This document shows positions 22,861 through 31,972 of a stretch of DNA of 64,000 nt, piece after piece. The notes under the pieces were generated by a model. The model did not search any database and had not been told where the DNA came from. It was given only the letters and a program-made list of their open reading frames with translations. Location of the stretch: assembly GCF_030718995.1 (NCBI RefSeq), contig NZ_CP132204.1, forward strand, positions 372,001 to 436,000, written 5' to 3'. How positions within the stretch are numbered: the first letter of the stretch is position 1; every line of letters begins with the position of its first letter. The position numbers were made by a program, and so were the translations under genes. Origin of the DNA: Arthrobacter oryzae. Lineage in GTDB: Bacteria > Actinomycetota > Actinomycetes > Actinomycetales > Micrococcaceae.

Positions 22861-23232
22861 TTACTTGAGGGTAACGGTGGCGCCCGCAGCCTCGAGCTGC
22901 TCCTTGGCCTTCTCGGCAGCTTCCTTGGTTGCACCTTCGAGGACAGCCTTCGGAGCGCTGTCAACCAGGTCCTTGGCTTCCTTCAGGCCCAGGGAAGTGA
23001 TGGCGCGGACTTCCTTGATCACTGCGATCTTCTTGTCGCCAGCAGCCTCGAGAACGACGTCGAAGTCGGTCTTCTCTTCGGCTTCTTCAGCAGCGGCAGC
23101 CGGGCCGGCAACGGCAACGGCAGCAGCGGTTACTTCGAAGGTCTCTTCGAAGAGCTTGACGAACTCGGAGAGCTCGATGATGGTCAGTTCCTTGAAAGCT
23201 TCAATGAGCTCTTCGTTGGTGAGCTTCGCCAT
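22861..23232 (-). CDS. rplL: 50S ribosomal protein L7/L12
   Basis: L7/L12 (123 aa) forms the flexible stalk that recruits translational GTPases. The N-terminal dimerisation domain (residues 1-35), Ala-rich hinge (about 37-52) and C-terminal domain with [23 protein letters not shown] and [10 protein letters not shown] are all present. It lies 78 nt after rplJ and ends in a strong terminator. Length is slightly above E. coli because of the longer hinge. Confidence 0.99.
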   Translation of the reverse strand: MAKLTNEELIEAFKELTIIELSEFVKLFEETFEVTAAAVAVAGPAAAAEEAEEKTDFDVVLEAAGDKKIAVIKEVRAITSLGLKEAKDLVDSAPKAVLEGATKEAAEKAKEQLEAAGATVTLK

Positions 23233-23310
23233 GGTGTGGCGTCCTTCCTATAGGTGGTGCTTGGCGGCCTGGGCCATTGCCTTCACACCGGAGTCTGGTT
23301 TGAAAGAGAG

Positions 23311-23901
23311 TTAGTTCTCTTCGGTGGCTGCGGCTTCGGCCGGAGCTTCGGTCTCTGCTGCTTCTGCGGCCGGGGCTTCTTCAGCGGCGGGCGCTTCGGC
23401 AGCTGCCGGTGCACCGTTCTCTTCTTCAAGCTTGAGGCGCAGGGCGTCGATGATGCGTGCAGCAGCGGCAGCAGGAGCCTTGAGGACACCTGCAACCTTG
23501 GCGAGCTGCAGCTCGCGGGACTCGAGTGCTGCCAGGGCAGCAACTTCGCTGGCGTTCAGTGCCTTGCCCTCGAAGTAACCGGTCTTGATAACCAGCTGCT
23601 TGTTGGTCTTGGCAAAATCCGTCAGGCTCTTGGCAGCTGCAACTGCGTCACCCTTGATGAACGCGATTGCAGTGGGGCCGGCAAGCTGACCGTCGAATGC
23701 TTCGACACCAGCTTCCTTGGCTGCAATGGCGGTCAGGGTGTTCTTGACGACCGCGAACTTGGTGTCCTGGCCGAGAGAAACACGCAGCTGCTTGAGCTGT
23801 GCAACGGTGAGCCCACGGTATTCGGTCAGGACAGCGGCGTTCGATTCCTTGAAATCGGTAGTGATCTCAGCTACTGCTGAAACCTTGTTTGGCGTTGCCA
23901 T
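23311..23901 (-). CDS. rplJ: 50S ribosomal protein L10
   Basis: L10 (196 aa) anchors L7/L12 dimers on the ribosome. The N-terminal RNA-binding part (FKESNAAVLTEYRGLTVAQLKQLR) is followed by the helix carrying L12-binding sites, then an unusually long Ala/Glu-rich tail (about residues 165-196) typical of actinobacterial L10. GGAAGGAGG lies just before the ATG. A candidate L10 leader with terminator-like hairpin precedes it, consistent with autogenous control of rplJ-rplL. Three GNAT genes lie upstream where rplA would often be. Confidence 0.98.
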   Translation of the reverse strand: MATPNKVSAVAEITTDFKESNAAVLTEYRGLTVAQLKQLRVSLGQDTKFAVVKNTLTAIAAKEAGVEAFDGQLAGPTAIAFIKGDAVAAAKSLTDFAKTNKQLVIKTGYFEGKALNASEVAALAALESRELQLAKVAGVLKAPAAAAARIIDALRLKLEEENGAPAAAEAPAAEEAPAAEAAETEAPAEAAATEEN

Positions 23902-23954
23902 AACCCTCCTTCCGGGGATAGTGCCGGTGTTCCGGGTCCCCGCTCAGGTGAGCT

Positions 23955-24180
23955 AAAACTAAAAACGCCCCGGGCAGATGCACGGGGCTTGGCTCAACAC
24001 GGTCCATGACTGTGGAGCTTTACTTCGTTCACCTGCGCTGGCCGCCCTATGTTCAGGGTCCTTCGTCCGGAAACCCACTGGTCCTCCCGCACACAACTAC
24101 AGAATTGAGCGATGCCCAGGAGAGTGGATTCCCAACAACCGACGGTCTTTGGTATTTCAAGCTTACGGGCAACGCCGCCA
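23955..24180 (-). promoter_or_regulatory. Candidate L10 leader with attenuator upstream of rplJ
   Basis: The 296-bp gap before rplJ has two signs of an L10 leader. A terminator-like stem GCCCCG/CGGGGC (23983-23988 with 23967-23972, 10-nt loop) is followed on the minus strand by GTTTTTAGTTTTAG, only about 60 nt before the rplJ start. Further upstream, CCAAAGACCGTCGG (around 24138-24152) resembles the conserved AAAGACCG box of L10 leaders. L10-L12 binding would then favour termination. The assignment is inferred from these elements, not from covariance analysis. Confidence 0.6.
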
Positions 24181-24197
24181 GTACTCCAAATCGGCCC

Positions 24198-25325
24198 CTA
24201 TTCGCTGCTGCTCGGACCGAAGTCCGGAAGGTCCTTCTGCCAGATGCCCGTGACACCCGCCGTGGTGAACCCGAGCTGCTGGTTCACCTTGAGCAGGTAC
24301 CTGTTTTCCGGTGCGTTCCAGGTGTAGATGACCCGGGCGTCGGGGAACTGCTCGGAAAGGCGTTCCATGTTGGCCACCTTTATCAGCAGTCCCAGTTTGT
24401 TGCCCCGGTGCTCCTGCATCACCACGGTGTCGTCCTGGAACACCACGTCCTGCCGTTGCGAGAGCACGCTGATGGTGGTCAGCCCCACCAGCATCCCACT
24501 GGCGATGTGCTCGACGGCGGTGACCACCGTTCGCCGGCCCTGCGCGATGGTGGCCTCTTCAGCTTTCCTGATCATGGCGCCGTCGAACACCATTTCTTCT
24601 TCCGTCCGTGAGGACGGTTCGGTGTCCTCGCCGGCCTGGTTTTCCAGCATGGCGACGGCGTCGAGCCACCGGTCCGGGCATCTGTCCGTCCAGTGATGCA
24701 GGCGGTAGCGTCCCGCATTGGCCTGTTCGGCTTCGTCAGCCAGCTCCGCCACCAGTTTTGTGTCCAGCGGCAGCAGGCACGAGCTGAACTGCTCGATGTG
24801 CTGGAGGGTGTAGCCGGTCTTGCGGGCGAACTCCACTTCGCGGCTTCCCATCGGGACAAAGCCCAGGCCCGAGCCGGGAACCAGTTGCTCGTCGACCTCG
24901 CTGTTCAGTGAGACGCCCGGATGGTTGGTGTCGATCAGGATCATGGTCCGGCCCTCGCCCCGGGCGAACTGTTCCGCCGCTTCCAGCAGCTGGCGCCCCA
25001 CGCCCTGGTGCTGGAACTCCGGAAGGATGTCCAGCGTGAACTCCGCCAGGTCCAGGTCGTCTGCCAGCGGCAGGGCGATGTCCGCGGTCCCCACGATGTC
25101 GCCGTCGACCCTGGCCACCAGAATCACCTGGCGTTCGTAGGGATCGGCAAGTTCCAGGAACTTTTCCAGGGGCGTGTAGGCGAGGTCGTCCGTTCCCCAC
25201 GTTTGCATCCGCACCTTCCGGCTCACTTCGACGGCGGCACGGAAGTCGGCGCTGTCCGGGCCGTCGAGGGAATCGGGAATCCAGAGTTGTTCGATCCTTA
25301 CGTCTGCTGCCATAGAGGGCATCAT
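24198..25325 (-). CDS. Double-domain GNAT N-acetyltransferase (third of tandem trio)
   Basis: A 375-aa protein with two GNAT-like halves. The N-terminal half has the acetyl-CoA loop QHQGVGRQLLEAAEQ near residue 120; the C-terminal half has the related HRGNKLGLLIKVANMERL, followed by WNAPENRYLLKVNQQLGF. The layout matches mycothiol-synthase-like or streptothricin-type double GNATs, but the substrate is unknown. It ends in GIWQKDLPDF, matching the EWQK ends of its two paralogues. ATG 25325 overlaps the previous stop (ATGA), so the trio is translationally coupled. A GTG 18 nt upstream is a less likely start. It lies directly upstream of the L10 leader. Confidence 0.82.
   Translation of the reverse strand: MMPSMAADVRIEQLWIPDSLDGPDSADFRAAVEVSRKVRMQTWGTDDLAYTPLEKFLELADPYERQVILVARVDGDIVGTADIALPLADDLDLAEFTLDILPEFQHQGVGRQLLEAAEQFARGEGRTMILIDTNHPGVSLNSEVDEQLVPGSGLGFVPMGSREVEFARKTGYTLQHIEQFSSCLLPLDTKLVAELADEAEQANAGRYRLHHWTDRCPDRWLDAVAMLENQAGEDTEPSSRTEEEMVFDGAMIRKAEEATIAQGRRTVVTAVEHIASGMLVGLTTISVLSQRQDVVFQDDTVVMQEHRGNKLGLLIKVANMERLSEQFPDARVIYTWNAPENRYLLKVNQQLGFTTAGVTGIWQKDLPDFGPSSSE
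25322..25325 (-). other. ATGA stop/start overlap coupling GNAT genes two and three
   Basis: The TGA stop of the second GNAT and the ATG of the third share bases (ATGA). The same arrangement occurs at 26425-26428 between the first and second genes. Such overlaps normally mean termination-reinitiation and fixed stoichiometry, which decides the starts chosen here. Confidence 0.75.
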
Positions 25326-26428
25326 TCCAGTCGTTTCTGCCACTCACCTTCAAAACCGGAGGGTTTGAATCCAAGCGAAATATTTATCGCCAGCATATGC
25401 CGGTTTTCGCTGGCATTCCACGTAATGACCGACTCCGCCGCGGGGCATTCCTCCCCGGCGCGCCGGATATTTGCGATCTTTGCCAGCATGCCCAGCCGGC
25501 GGCCGCGGTGCGGTCCCGCCACCAGCGTGTCTTCCTGGATCAGCACCTGCGGGCGCTCGGGACGACAGCTGAGCACCGTAAAGGCTGCCATGTCCCCCGT
25601 TCCGGCATGCTGCACCGCTGCCACCAGCGCCTCCACCCCGCTGCGCTGCCAGCCCTGTTCCTCGGCACGGACCCTCGCCGCGTCCCATTCCTCTTCCTCC
25701 GCCTCCAGGCCTGCGGTCGGTACGTCGGCGGTCATTCTCCCCCTGAGCACCGCATAGTCATCCACCAGGCTCTCCGGGCAGCGGCCCCGCCAGCCCACCA
25801 CCCGGTAGCCGCCGGCGTGCGCCAGGGCCTCGGCCTCCAGCGCATCCAGCAGGTCCGGTTCCACAGGCAGCCGTAACCTGCTGGACCGTTCCACCTGCTC
25901 CAGTTCATAACCGGAGGCCAGGGCGAAGCGGGTCGAGGCAAGGTTCAGCGGCACTCCGCCGCTGCCGGATTTCGCCGGCAGTTCTTCCTGGCCGGCTTGC
26001 AGCCCGGCTTTCCCTTGCCCCGCGACCGGCTCCTCGCAGTAGCCTTCAAAAACTCTGCGTCCGCGCGACCGGGCCGCATCCTCGGCAACCTCCAGCAACC
26101 GCCGGCCAATGCCCTGCCGCCGGTAGGGCGCGGCCACCAGCACATCGATCCACGCCGCGGCGGTGTTCTCCTGCAGCGGCAGCAGCACCGAGCAGGTGCC
26201 CGCCGGAACCCCGTCGCAGGTCGCGAGGAACTGCAGGCGTTCCTCGTACTCGGTGCCGCGCCAGTACTCCTGGTCTTCCCGAAGGGTGGAGGCCCGGTCC
26301 AGGTTTCCCCACTTCGCCATGTGGAGTCCGTCGCGAAGGGCACGACAGGCCCGCAGGTCTGCGGCACGTGCCGTGCCCTCGTCACCGGATTGGGGACGGG
26401 CGACGGCGGTGATCGACAGGCCGCTCAT
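25322..26428 (-). CDS. Double-domain GNAT N-acetyltransferase (second of tandem trio)
   Basis: A 368-aa paralogue of both neighbours. The first GNAT loop is RRQGIGRRLLEVAEDAARS (about residue 110), the second HRGRRLGMLAKIANIRRA, followed by WNASENRHMLAINISLGF and the terminal GEWQK. A Glu/Gly-rich insertion (about 125-155) interrupts the first domain. ATG 26428 overlaps the upstream stop by 4 nt (ATGA); an in-frame GTG 15 nt further up is possible. The substrate is unknown. The similarity of all three points to local duplication followed by divergence. Confidence 0.82.
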   Translation of the reverse strand: MSGLSITAVARPQSGDEGTARAADLRACRALRDGLHMAKWGNLDRASTLREDQEYWRGTEYEERLQFLATCDGVPAGTCSVLLPLQENTAAAWIDVLVAAPYRRQGIGRRLLEVAEDAARSRGRRVFEGYCEEPVAGQGKAGLQAGQEELPAKSGSGGVPLNLASTRFALASGYELEQVERSSRLRLPVEPDLLDALEAEALAHAGGYRVVGWRGRCPESLVDDYAVLRGRMTADVPTAGLEAEEEEWDAARVRAEEQGWQRSGVEALVAAVQHAGTGDMAAFTVLSCRPERPQVLIQEDTLVAGPHRGRRLGMLAKIANIRRAGEECPAAESVITWNASENRHMLAINISLGFKPSGFEGEWQKRLE

Positions 26429-27516
26429 AGCGTCTTCTGCCACTCGCCGTCGTATCCCGCGGGCTTGAACCCCAGCGCCACGTTGATGGACAGCATGTGA
26501 TCGTTTTCCACGGCGTTGAACGTGACGATGCGCTCCACGTCGGGGTAGCCGGCCAGGAGCCGGCGGATGTTGAGGAGCTTGACCAGCATGCCGAGACGGT
26601 GTCCGCGGTGGTGGCTGGCCACCAGGGTATCGTCCTGGTTCGCCAGCCAGGGTTTCCCTTCAGCGACTTGAAGGACGGAGTACGCTGCCAGCTCCCCTGT
26701 TCCCCGGTGCCTGGCACACGCCACCAGGGAGTCGAGGCCGGCCTGCTTCCACCTCTTTTCCACGTGCCGCACCCGGGCCACGTCCCACGATTCTGCGTCG
26801 TAGCTGAGGGCGCCGACAGGTGTATCCGTGCTCATGCGTGACATCAGGACAGCCAGTTGTTCGGCCAAGTCCTCCGGGCAACGGTCCCTCCAGTGCAGTA
26901 GTTCATACCGCTCCCCTGCCTTCTGCAGAGCTTCCGCTTCGAGGGCATCGAGCGTGTCTGCGGACGGTGGCAACGGCAGCGCACTGAAGCGTTCCACCTG
27001 TTCCAGCCTGTAGTTTGCACGGAGCGCGAAACGGACGCCGTCGGCTTCCGCCGGCACACCCCCGGTTCCCGTTGCGGGCCTGAGCAATCCTGGTCCTTCG
27101 GCGTCGAAGTCGGCCGGGTGCTCCGTGAAGGTCTGCAGGGTGGTACAGCCGCGAGACGCCGCCACCTGCTCAGCGTGAGCCAGCAGCGCCCGGCCAATGC
27201 CACGTCCGCGGAAGTTCCTCAGGACAATCACATGGAGGAGTGCGGTCCGGACGTTCTCCAGGATCCCAAAGCGCATCCAGGACCTACCCGCCATGCGGCC
27301 GTCCACCCGCACGAAGAAGAGCCTCACCTGGGCGTAGGGGTTGTCGCGCCAATATTGAAGGCGGGCCTCCAGCGGCAACAACCGGTCCGCGTTTCCCCAG
27401 GTTTCCAGCACCAGGGCGTCGCTGAGCTCACCGAACTCCCGGAATTCACGCGCGTCCGGCGAGTCGGCCGTCGCAGGCAGGACAAGTGGTTCAATGACGT
27501 ACGGCGCTGCATTCAC
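26425..27516 (-). CDS. Double-domain GNAT N-acetyltransferase (first of tandem trio)
   Basis: A 363-aa protein with GNAT loops FRGRGIGRALLAHAEQVA (about residue 105) and HRGHRLGMLVKLLNIRRL (about 305), then NAVENDHMLSINVALGF and the terminal GEWQK shared with its paralogues. GTG 27516 is the start: a minus-strand TAGGCT box ends six bases before it, the pattern of a leaderless promoter, so the trio appears to have its own promoter. The three genes are inserted between rplA (and its terminator) and the rplJ leader. The substrate is unknown; two-domain GNATs of this size include mycothiol synthase, but MshD is encoded elsewhere in this window. Confidence 0.83.
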   Translation of the reverse strand: MNAAPYVIEPLVLPATADSPDAREFREFGELSDALVLETWGNADRLLPLEARLQYWRDNPYAQVRLFFVRVDGRMAGRSWMRFGILENVRTALLHVIVLRNFRGRGIGRALLAHAEQVAASRGCTTLQTFTEHPADFDAEGPGLLRPATGTGGVPAEADGVRFALRANYRLEQVERFSALPLPPSADTLDALEAEALQKAGERYELLHWRDRCPEDLAEQLAVLMSRMSTDTPVGALSYDAESWDVARVRHVEKRWKQAGLDSLVACARHRGTGELAAYSVLQVAEGKPWLANQDDTLVASHHRGHRLGMLVKLLNIRRLLAGYPDVERIVTFNAVENDHMLSINVALGFKPAGYDGEWQKTL

Positions 27517-27585
27517 GGGGACAGCCTAACCGTCGGGGAGTTGGCCGCACACGCAAAACCCCGGCAACAACGATCCGCACAAGCA

Positions 27586-27619
27586 GAAAGACCGCCCCGC
27601 GGCTGCGGGACGGTCTTTC
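27586..27619 (-). terminator. Terminator of rplK-rplA
   Basis: A 15-bp stem (arms 27586-27600 and 27605-27619, GAAAGACCG.../...CGGTCTTTC, one G-U pair, GGCT loop) begins 18 nt after the rplA stop on the minus strand. It separates rplA from the GNAT trio. Confidence 0.9.
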
Positions 27620-27637
27620 AAGCGGAACTGATGAGGA

Positions 27638-28345
27638 TTAGACCTCGGTCAGGACCTTGGTGACGTTGGGGTCAACCGAGATGCCCGGGCCGAACGTGGT
27701 GGCCACGGTAGCCTTCTGGATGTAGCGGCCCTTGGAAGCGGACGGCTTGAGGCGAAGGACCTCTTCCAGTGCTGCGGCGTAATTCTCGGCCAGCTTGATG
27801 GCGTCGAACGAAACCTTGCCGATGATGAAGTGCAGGTTCGAGTGCTTGTCGACGCGGAAGTCGATCTTGCCGCCCTTGATGTCGTTGACAGCCTTGGTGA
27901 CATCCGGGGTAACCGTACCGGTCTTCGGGTTCGGCATCAGGTTACGCGGACCCAGTACCTTACCGAGGCGGCCAACCTTGCCCATGAGGTCAGGGGTGGC
28001 GACGGCGGCGTCGAAGTCGGTCCAGCCGGCTGCGATCTTTTCGATCAGGTCGTCGGAACCAACGAAGTCGGCGCCGGCTGCGATTGCTGCCTCAGCCTTG
28101 TCGCCCGTTGCGAAAACGAGGACGCGGGCGACCTTACCGGTGCCGTGCGGCAGGTTGACGGTGCCGCGGACCATCTGGTCAGCCTTACGCGGGTCTACAC
28201 CCAGGCGGAAAGCAACCTCAACGGTGGCGTCGAACTTGGACGGGTTGGTGTCCTTGGCCAGCGTCACTGCCTCGAACGGCGCGTAGAACTTCTCCGCGTC
28301 GATCTTGGCGGCGGCTGCCTCATATGCTTTGCTGCGCTTTGCCAT
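27638..28345 (-). CDS. rplA: 50S ribosomal protein L1
   Basis: L1 (235 aa) builds the L1 stalk that guides deacylated tRNA from the E site. It begins [16 protein letters not shown] and has the conserved [27 protein letters not shown] and [15 protein letters not shown] segments. It follows rplK by 189 bp, a long gap for this pair that may hold an extra promoter. In many bacteria L1 represses rplK-rplA; no mimic structure was resolved by eye. Confidence 0.99.
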   Translation of the reverse strand: MAKRSKAYEAAAAKIDAEKFYAPFEAVTLAKDTNPSKFDATVEVAFRLGVDPRKADQMVRGTVNLPHGTGKVARVLVFATGDKAEAAIAAGADFVGSDDLIEKIAAGWTDFDAAVATPDLMGKVGRLGKVLGPRNLMPNPKTGTVTPDVTKAVNDIKGGKIDFRVDKHSNLHFIIGKVSFDAIKLAENYAAALEEVLRLKPSASKGRYIQKATVATTFGPGISVDPNVTKVLTEV

Positions 28346-28534
28346 GCTGCTTATTCTCCTTGTGCAGTTGTGGTCTGCGGACCGCGCTGGGCCCTGCCAC
28401 AGTTGGATGTTCCTGCCGGTTTATCCGGACCGGATGTCCAACATTTCAATGTTTTGGTGGTGCCGGTTGCCCGGCGGTGCTGGTCGACGTCGTGATCGGT
28501 TATCCCGAACCCGGCGTGTCAGCGGCGGAGGCTA

Positions 28535-28966
28535 TTAGCCTTCGACGGTGATACCCATGGAGCGGGCGGTGCCGGCGATGATCTTCGCTGCGCCTTCGAG
28601 GCTCGTGGCGTTGAGGTCTTCCATCTTGGTGGAGGCGATCTCGTTGACCTGGGCCTGGGTCAGCTTGGCAACCTTGACGGTGTGCGGGGTAGCCGAGCCC
28701 TTGGCGACGCCTGCAGCCTTTTTGATGAGCTCTGCAGCCGGCGGGGTCTTGGTGATGAACGTGAACGAGCGGTCTTCGTAGACCGTGATTTCAACAGGAA
28801 TAACGTTGCCGCGCTGGGCTTCCGTCGCAGCGTTGTACGCCTTGCAGAATTCCATGATGTTGACACCGTGCTGGCCAAGTGCAGGACCGATCGGCGGGGC
28901 CGGGTTAGCGGCACCTGCCTGGATCTGCAGCTTGATGAGGCCGGTGACCTTCTTCTTGGGAGCCAA
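28535..28966 (-). CDS. rplK: 50S ribosomal protein L11
   Basis: L11 (143 aa) binds the GTPase-associated centre of 23S rRNA and is the target of thiostrepton and of RelA sensing. The N-terminal [20 protein letters not shown] and [17 protein letters not shown] motifs are intact. The start is TTG 28966 with GAAGGA six bases upstream, giving the family-standard MAPKKK; another TTG at 28984 would add six unlikely residues. It follows nusG by about 130 nt. Confidence 0.98.
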
Positions 28967-29097
28967 TGTAGGTCCTTCTCTCAATTACGTCCTGGGACAC
29001 AGGAGCGTGCCTCAGGTTGGTGGCCGCCATGGCGAGGCGGCCGGCCGCTTCGTGGCTGCTAAGCGGGCAGCCCCGGAGCGAATTCTGTGGGGTGTTG

Positions 29098-29919
29098 CTA
29101 GATCTTGGTGACCTGGTTGAATGCCAGGGTGACCGGGGTCTCGCGTTCGAAGATGGAGACCAGCACCACAAGGGTCTGGGAATCGACCTTGATCTCGGAG
29201 ATCGTGGCGGGGAGGGTCTCGAACGGACCTTCCTTGACGATGACGGACTCGCCGACTTCGAAGTCGACGTCCACGGGAGCGGCGGCGTGCTTGACCGGCT
29301 TGCCCTTCTCAGCCTGCTCTTCTTCGAAGACCGGGGCGAGCATGGAGAAGACCTCATCCAGGCGCAGCGGCACGGGATTGTGGGCGTTCCCCACGAAGCC
29401 GGTGACGCCGGGGGTGTGGCGCACGGCGCCCCACGAGGCGTCCGTCAGGTCCATGCGGACCAGCACGTAGCCGGGAATACGGACGCGGTTGATGACCTTG
29501 CGCTGAGCGTTCTTGATCTCAACGACTTCTTCCATCGGCACCTGGATTTCGAAGATGTAATCTTCCATGTCCAGGGTCTGGATGCGGGTTTCAAGGTTGG
29601 CCTTGACGCGGTTTTCGTAACCTGCGTAGGAGTGGATGACGTACCAGTCACCCTCCTGGCGGCGCAGCTTGGCTTTGAATTCCTCAGCCGGATCGACCTC
29701 GGCCTTGGCGGCTGCCGCGGCCAGGGCGTCAGCCTGATCTTCATCGGCGTCAGCGTCGGCTTCGGAATCTTCATCCTCCGCTTCGGCGTCGGCTTCAGAG
29801 GAATCGTCGATGGAATCGGGCGCAGCAGACTCAACCTCGGACTCTTCCCCGGCTACCACCGCGGCGTCCTGATTTTCATCCAGCTCAGTCTCAGTTACCT
29901 CGAGCTCCTGCTCAGACAC
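29098..29919 (-). CDS. nusG: Transcription termination/antitermination factor NusG
   Basis: NusG (273 aa) couples RNA polymerase to the ribosome or Rho. The NGN domain ([21 protein letters not shown]..., about residues 90-190) and C-terminal KOW domain ([22 protein letters not shown]) are present. The N-terminal 80 residues are a strongly acidic Asp/Glu/Ala extension, as in other actinobacterial NusG. GTG 29919 (MSEQELEV) has AGGAG close upstream and fits the family better than an in-frame start ten codons earlier. It lies between secE and rplK in the canonical order. Confidence 0.97.
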   Translation of the reverse strand: MSEQELEVTETELDENQDAAVVAGEESEVESAAPDSIDDSSEADAEAEDEDSEADADADEDQADALAAAAAKAEVDPAEEFKAKLRRQEGDWYVIHSYAGYENRVKANLETRIQTLDMEDYIFEIQVPMEEVVEIKNAQRKVINRVRIPGYVLVRMDLTDASWGAVRHTPGVTGFVGNAHNPVPLRLDEVFSMLAPVFEEEQAEKGKPVKHAAAPVDVDFEVGESVIVKEGPFETLPATISEIKVDSQTLVVLVSIFERETPVTLAFNQVTKI

Positions 29920-30035
29920 TTGGTCTCCTGCTTCCTCATTGCCTAACATGCCTATTTAAATGGCTCAATTCCGCACACCCCGTGAATGTCTCCGGATTAC
30001 CGGGAACATTCCACGCAGTCTGCGGACGGATCGCC

Positions 30036-30320
30036 TTAGCGGTCCGCGGGGCCTGTGCCGCCGAAGACCCAGCTCACTCCGGTCCCGAAAGCCAGGTCCA
30101 GGACGGTAACGATGAGCATCATGATGATCACGAACACCAGCACCACGAGCGTGTAGTTGATCAGTTCCTTGCGGGTGGGTGCTACGACCTTCTTCAGTTC
30201 GCCGATGACCTGGCGGACGAAGAGTGCGATGCGAGCGAAGAAGCCGGACTTGGCGGCGTTCTTGGCGGGGCGGCCCTTGGAGCTGCTTGCAGCCGTTTCG
30301 GTCACCTGGTCCTCACTCAT
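30036..30320 (-). CDS. secE: Preprotein translocase subunit SecE
   Basis: SecE (94 aa) stabilises SecY in the translocon. It has a hydrophilic N-terminus (MSEDQVTETAASSSKG), the conserved amphipathic FVRQVIGELKKVVAPTRKEL region and one C-terminal membrane helix. ATG 30320 is chosen because it gives the family-like N-terminus, although GCGAGG directly abuts it and the spacing is poor. The tRNA-Trp gene lies about 80 nt upstream on the same strand, the same tRNA-Trp-secE-nusG order known in Streptomyces and Mycobacterium. Confidence 0.93.
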   Translation of the reverse strand: MSEDQVTETAASSSKGRPAKNAAKSGFFARIALFVRQVIGELKKVVAPTRKELINYTLVVLVFVIIMMLIVTVLDLAFGTGVSWVFGGTGPADR

Positions 30321-30401
30321 CCTCGCAAATGTCGGATACCCGGCTCTGAACTGAACCATGGTTGCTGCGCTGGCTCCGGCTAACCGCCGGAACCGCTTGC
30401 G

Positions 30402-30474
30402 CAGGGCAGACAGGACTCGAACCTGCAACCTGCGGTTTTGGAGACCGCTGCGCTACCAATTGCGCCACTACCCT
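30402..30474 (-). tRNA. tRNA-Trp (anticodon CCA)
   Basis: A complete 73-nt cloverleaf: acceptor AGGGTAG/CTGCCCT (one G-U), D arm GCGC..GCGC, anticodon arm GCGGT-CTCCAAA-ACCGC with CCA at 30441-30439, T arm GCAGG-TTCGAGT-CCTGT, and discriminator G. CCA is not encoded. It precedes secE by about 80 nt, as in other actinobacteria. No integrase or duplicated 3' end suggests use as an attachment site. Confidence 0.98.
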
Positions 30475-30557
30475 ATGGATCGAAAACCAATCTCGCCACA
30501 CTTCCCGCAGACTTCACGGGGCGCAGGCCATCATCGTGTTTTCAACACCGGAGAACT

Positions 30558-30587
30558 AGTCTACGCAAGAACTGCGCTTACGTCGAA
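30558..30587 (-). promoter_or_regulatory. Candidate promoter of tRNA-Trp/secE
   Basis: On the minus strand TTCGAC (30587-30582), an 18-bp spacer and a good -10 TAGACT (30563-30558) lie about 85 nt upstream of the mature tRNA. It is the best candidate in the 263-bp divergent gap between tRNA-Trp and the aminotransferase gene, in which I see no other gene. Confidence 0.4.
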
Positions 30588-30737
30588 CCAGCCTCATTTC
30601 GGCCCTTCTTTGCGTCTGCCAGGACATGCCAACCGGTACACAGTCACATTCCTGGCCGTCACGCTGAACGATCCGCTGAACAGCATAGAGTAGATCTCGT
30701 CGAATCCCACATCCAGCCATCGAGCTGCAAGCAAAGA

Positions 30738-31967
30738 ATGGACGCCGCCATGCCTGCCGCCCGCGTTTCCCAACGCATTTCCGCTATCGCCGAATCCGCC
30801 ACCCTGGCCGTTGATGCCAAGGCCAAGGCACTCAAGGCAGCCGGCCGGCCGGTCATCGGCTTCGGCGCCGGGGAACCCGACTTCCCGACTCCCGGCTACA
30901 TCGTCCAGGCAGCCATTGAGGCCGCCAGCCAGCCGAAATACCACCGGTACTCCCCGGCCGGCGGGCTGCCGGAGCTCAAGCAGGCCATTGCGGACAAGAC
31001 GCTCCGGGATTCCGGCTACAAAGCCGAGGCGTCGCAGGTCCTAGTCACCAACGGCGGCAAGCAGGCCGTGTACAACACCTTCGCCACGCTGGTTGATCCG
31101 GGCGACGAGGTCATTGTTCCCACGCCGTTCTGGACCACCTACCCGGAAGCCATCCGGCTGGCCGGCGGTGTGCCGGTGGAGGTCTTCGCCGGACCGGAGC
31201 AGGATTACCTCGTCACCGTGGAGCAGCTGGAAGCGGCCCTGACTGAGCGCACCAAGATCCTGTTGTTCGTCTCGCCGTCCAACCCCACCGGTTCCGTGTA
31301 CTCGCCGGAGCAGGTCCGGGAGATCGGCTTGTGGGCCGCTTCCAAGGGACTGTGGGTGGTCACCGACGAGATCTACGAACACCTCACCTACGACGGCGTA
31401 CCCTTCACATCCATTGCCACGGCGGTTCCCGAACTCGGCGACAAGGTGGTCATCCTCAACGGCGTTGCCAAGACCTACGCCATGACCGGCTGGCGGGTGG
31501 GTTGGATGATCGGGCCGGCGGACGTCATCAAGGCGGCCACCAACCTGCAGTCGCACGCCACGTCCAACGTCTCCAACATCCCGCAGGTCGCGGCCCTCGC
31601 CGCCGTCTCCGGGCCGCTCACCGCGGTGGACGAGATGAAGGTGGCCTTCGATCGCCGCCGCAAGGCAATTGTCGCCGGCCTGAATGCCATCGACGGGGTG
31701 GAATGCCCGACGCCGAAGGGAGCCTTCTACGTCTACGCGGACGTCCGCGGCCTGCTGGGCAAGGAATTCGAGACGGCGAACGGAACCGTCCGGCCGCAGA
31801 CTTCCGCTGAGCTCGCGGCACTCATCCTCGATGAGGTTGAAGTTGCGGTGGTTCCCGGCGAGGCTTTCGGCCCCTCGGGCTACCTGCGGCTGTCCTACGC
31901 TCTGGGCGACGACGACCTCGCCACCGGCGTGGCGCGGCTCCAGGGCTTCCTCGGCAAGGCCAAGTAG
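30738..31967 (+). CDS. Pyridoxal-phosphate aminotransferase (aspartate aminotransferase type)
   Basis: A 409-aa class I/II aminotransferase, probably AspC acting on aspartate and 2-oxoglutarate. The PLP Schiff-base lysine is K245 in [15 protein letters not shown], and the cofactor contacts SPSNPTG and [13 protein letters not shown] are present. The N-terminal [10 protein letters not shown] motif is typical of the thermophile-type 1-beta aspartate aminotransferases. ATG 30738 is chosen; ATG 30750, four codons on, is equally possible. Synteny (aspC beside tRNA-Trp and secE) matches Streptomyces. It ends next to a repeat array that faces the LuxR regulator gene. Confidence 0.92.
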   Translation: MDAAMPAARVSQRISAIAESATLAVDAKAKALKAAGRPVIGFGAGEPDFPTPGYIVQAAIEAASQPKYHRYSPAGGLPELKQAIADKTLRDSGYKAEASQVLVTNGGKQAVYNTFATLVDPGDEVIVPTPFWTTYPEAIRLAGGVPVEVFAGPEQDYLVTVEQLEAALTERTKILLFVSPSNPTGSVYSPEQVREIGLWAASKGLWVVTDEIYEHLTYDGVPFTSIATAVPELGDKVVILNGVAKTYAMTGWRVGWMIGPADVIKAATNLQSHATSNVSNIPQVAALAAVSGPLTAVDEMKVAFDRRRKAIVAGLNAIDGVECPTPKGAFYVYADVRGLLGKEFETANGTVRPQTSAELAALILDEVEVAVVPGEAFGPSGYLRLSYALGDDDLATGVARLQGFLGKAK

Positions 31968-31972
31968 GCACC

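Noticed and set aside
30402..30474. tRNA-Trp as integration site of a mobile element
   Set aside because: No integrase, no repeat of the tRNA 3' end and housekeeping genes on both sides.
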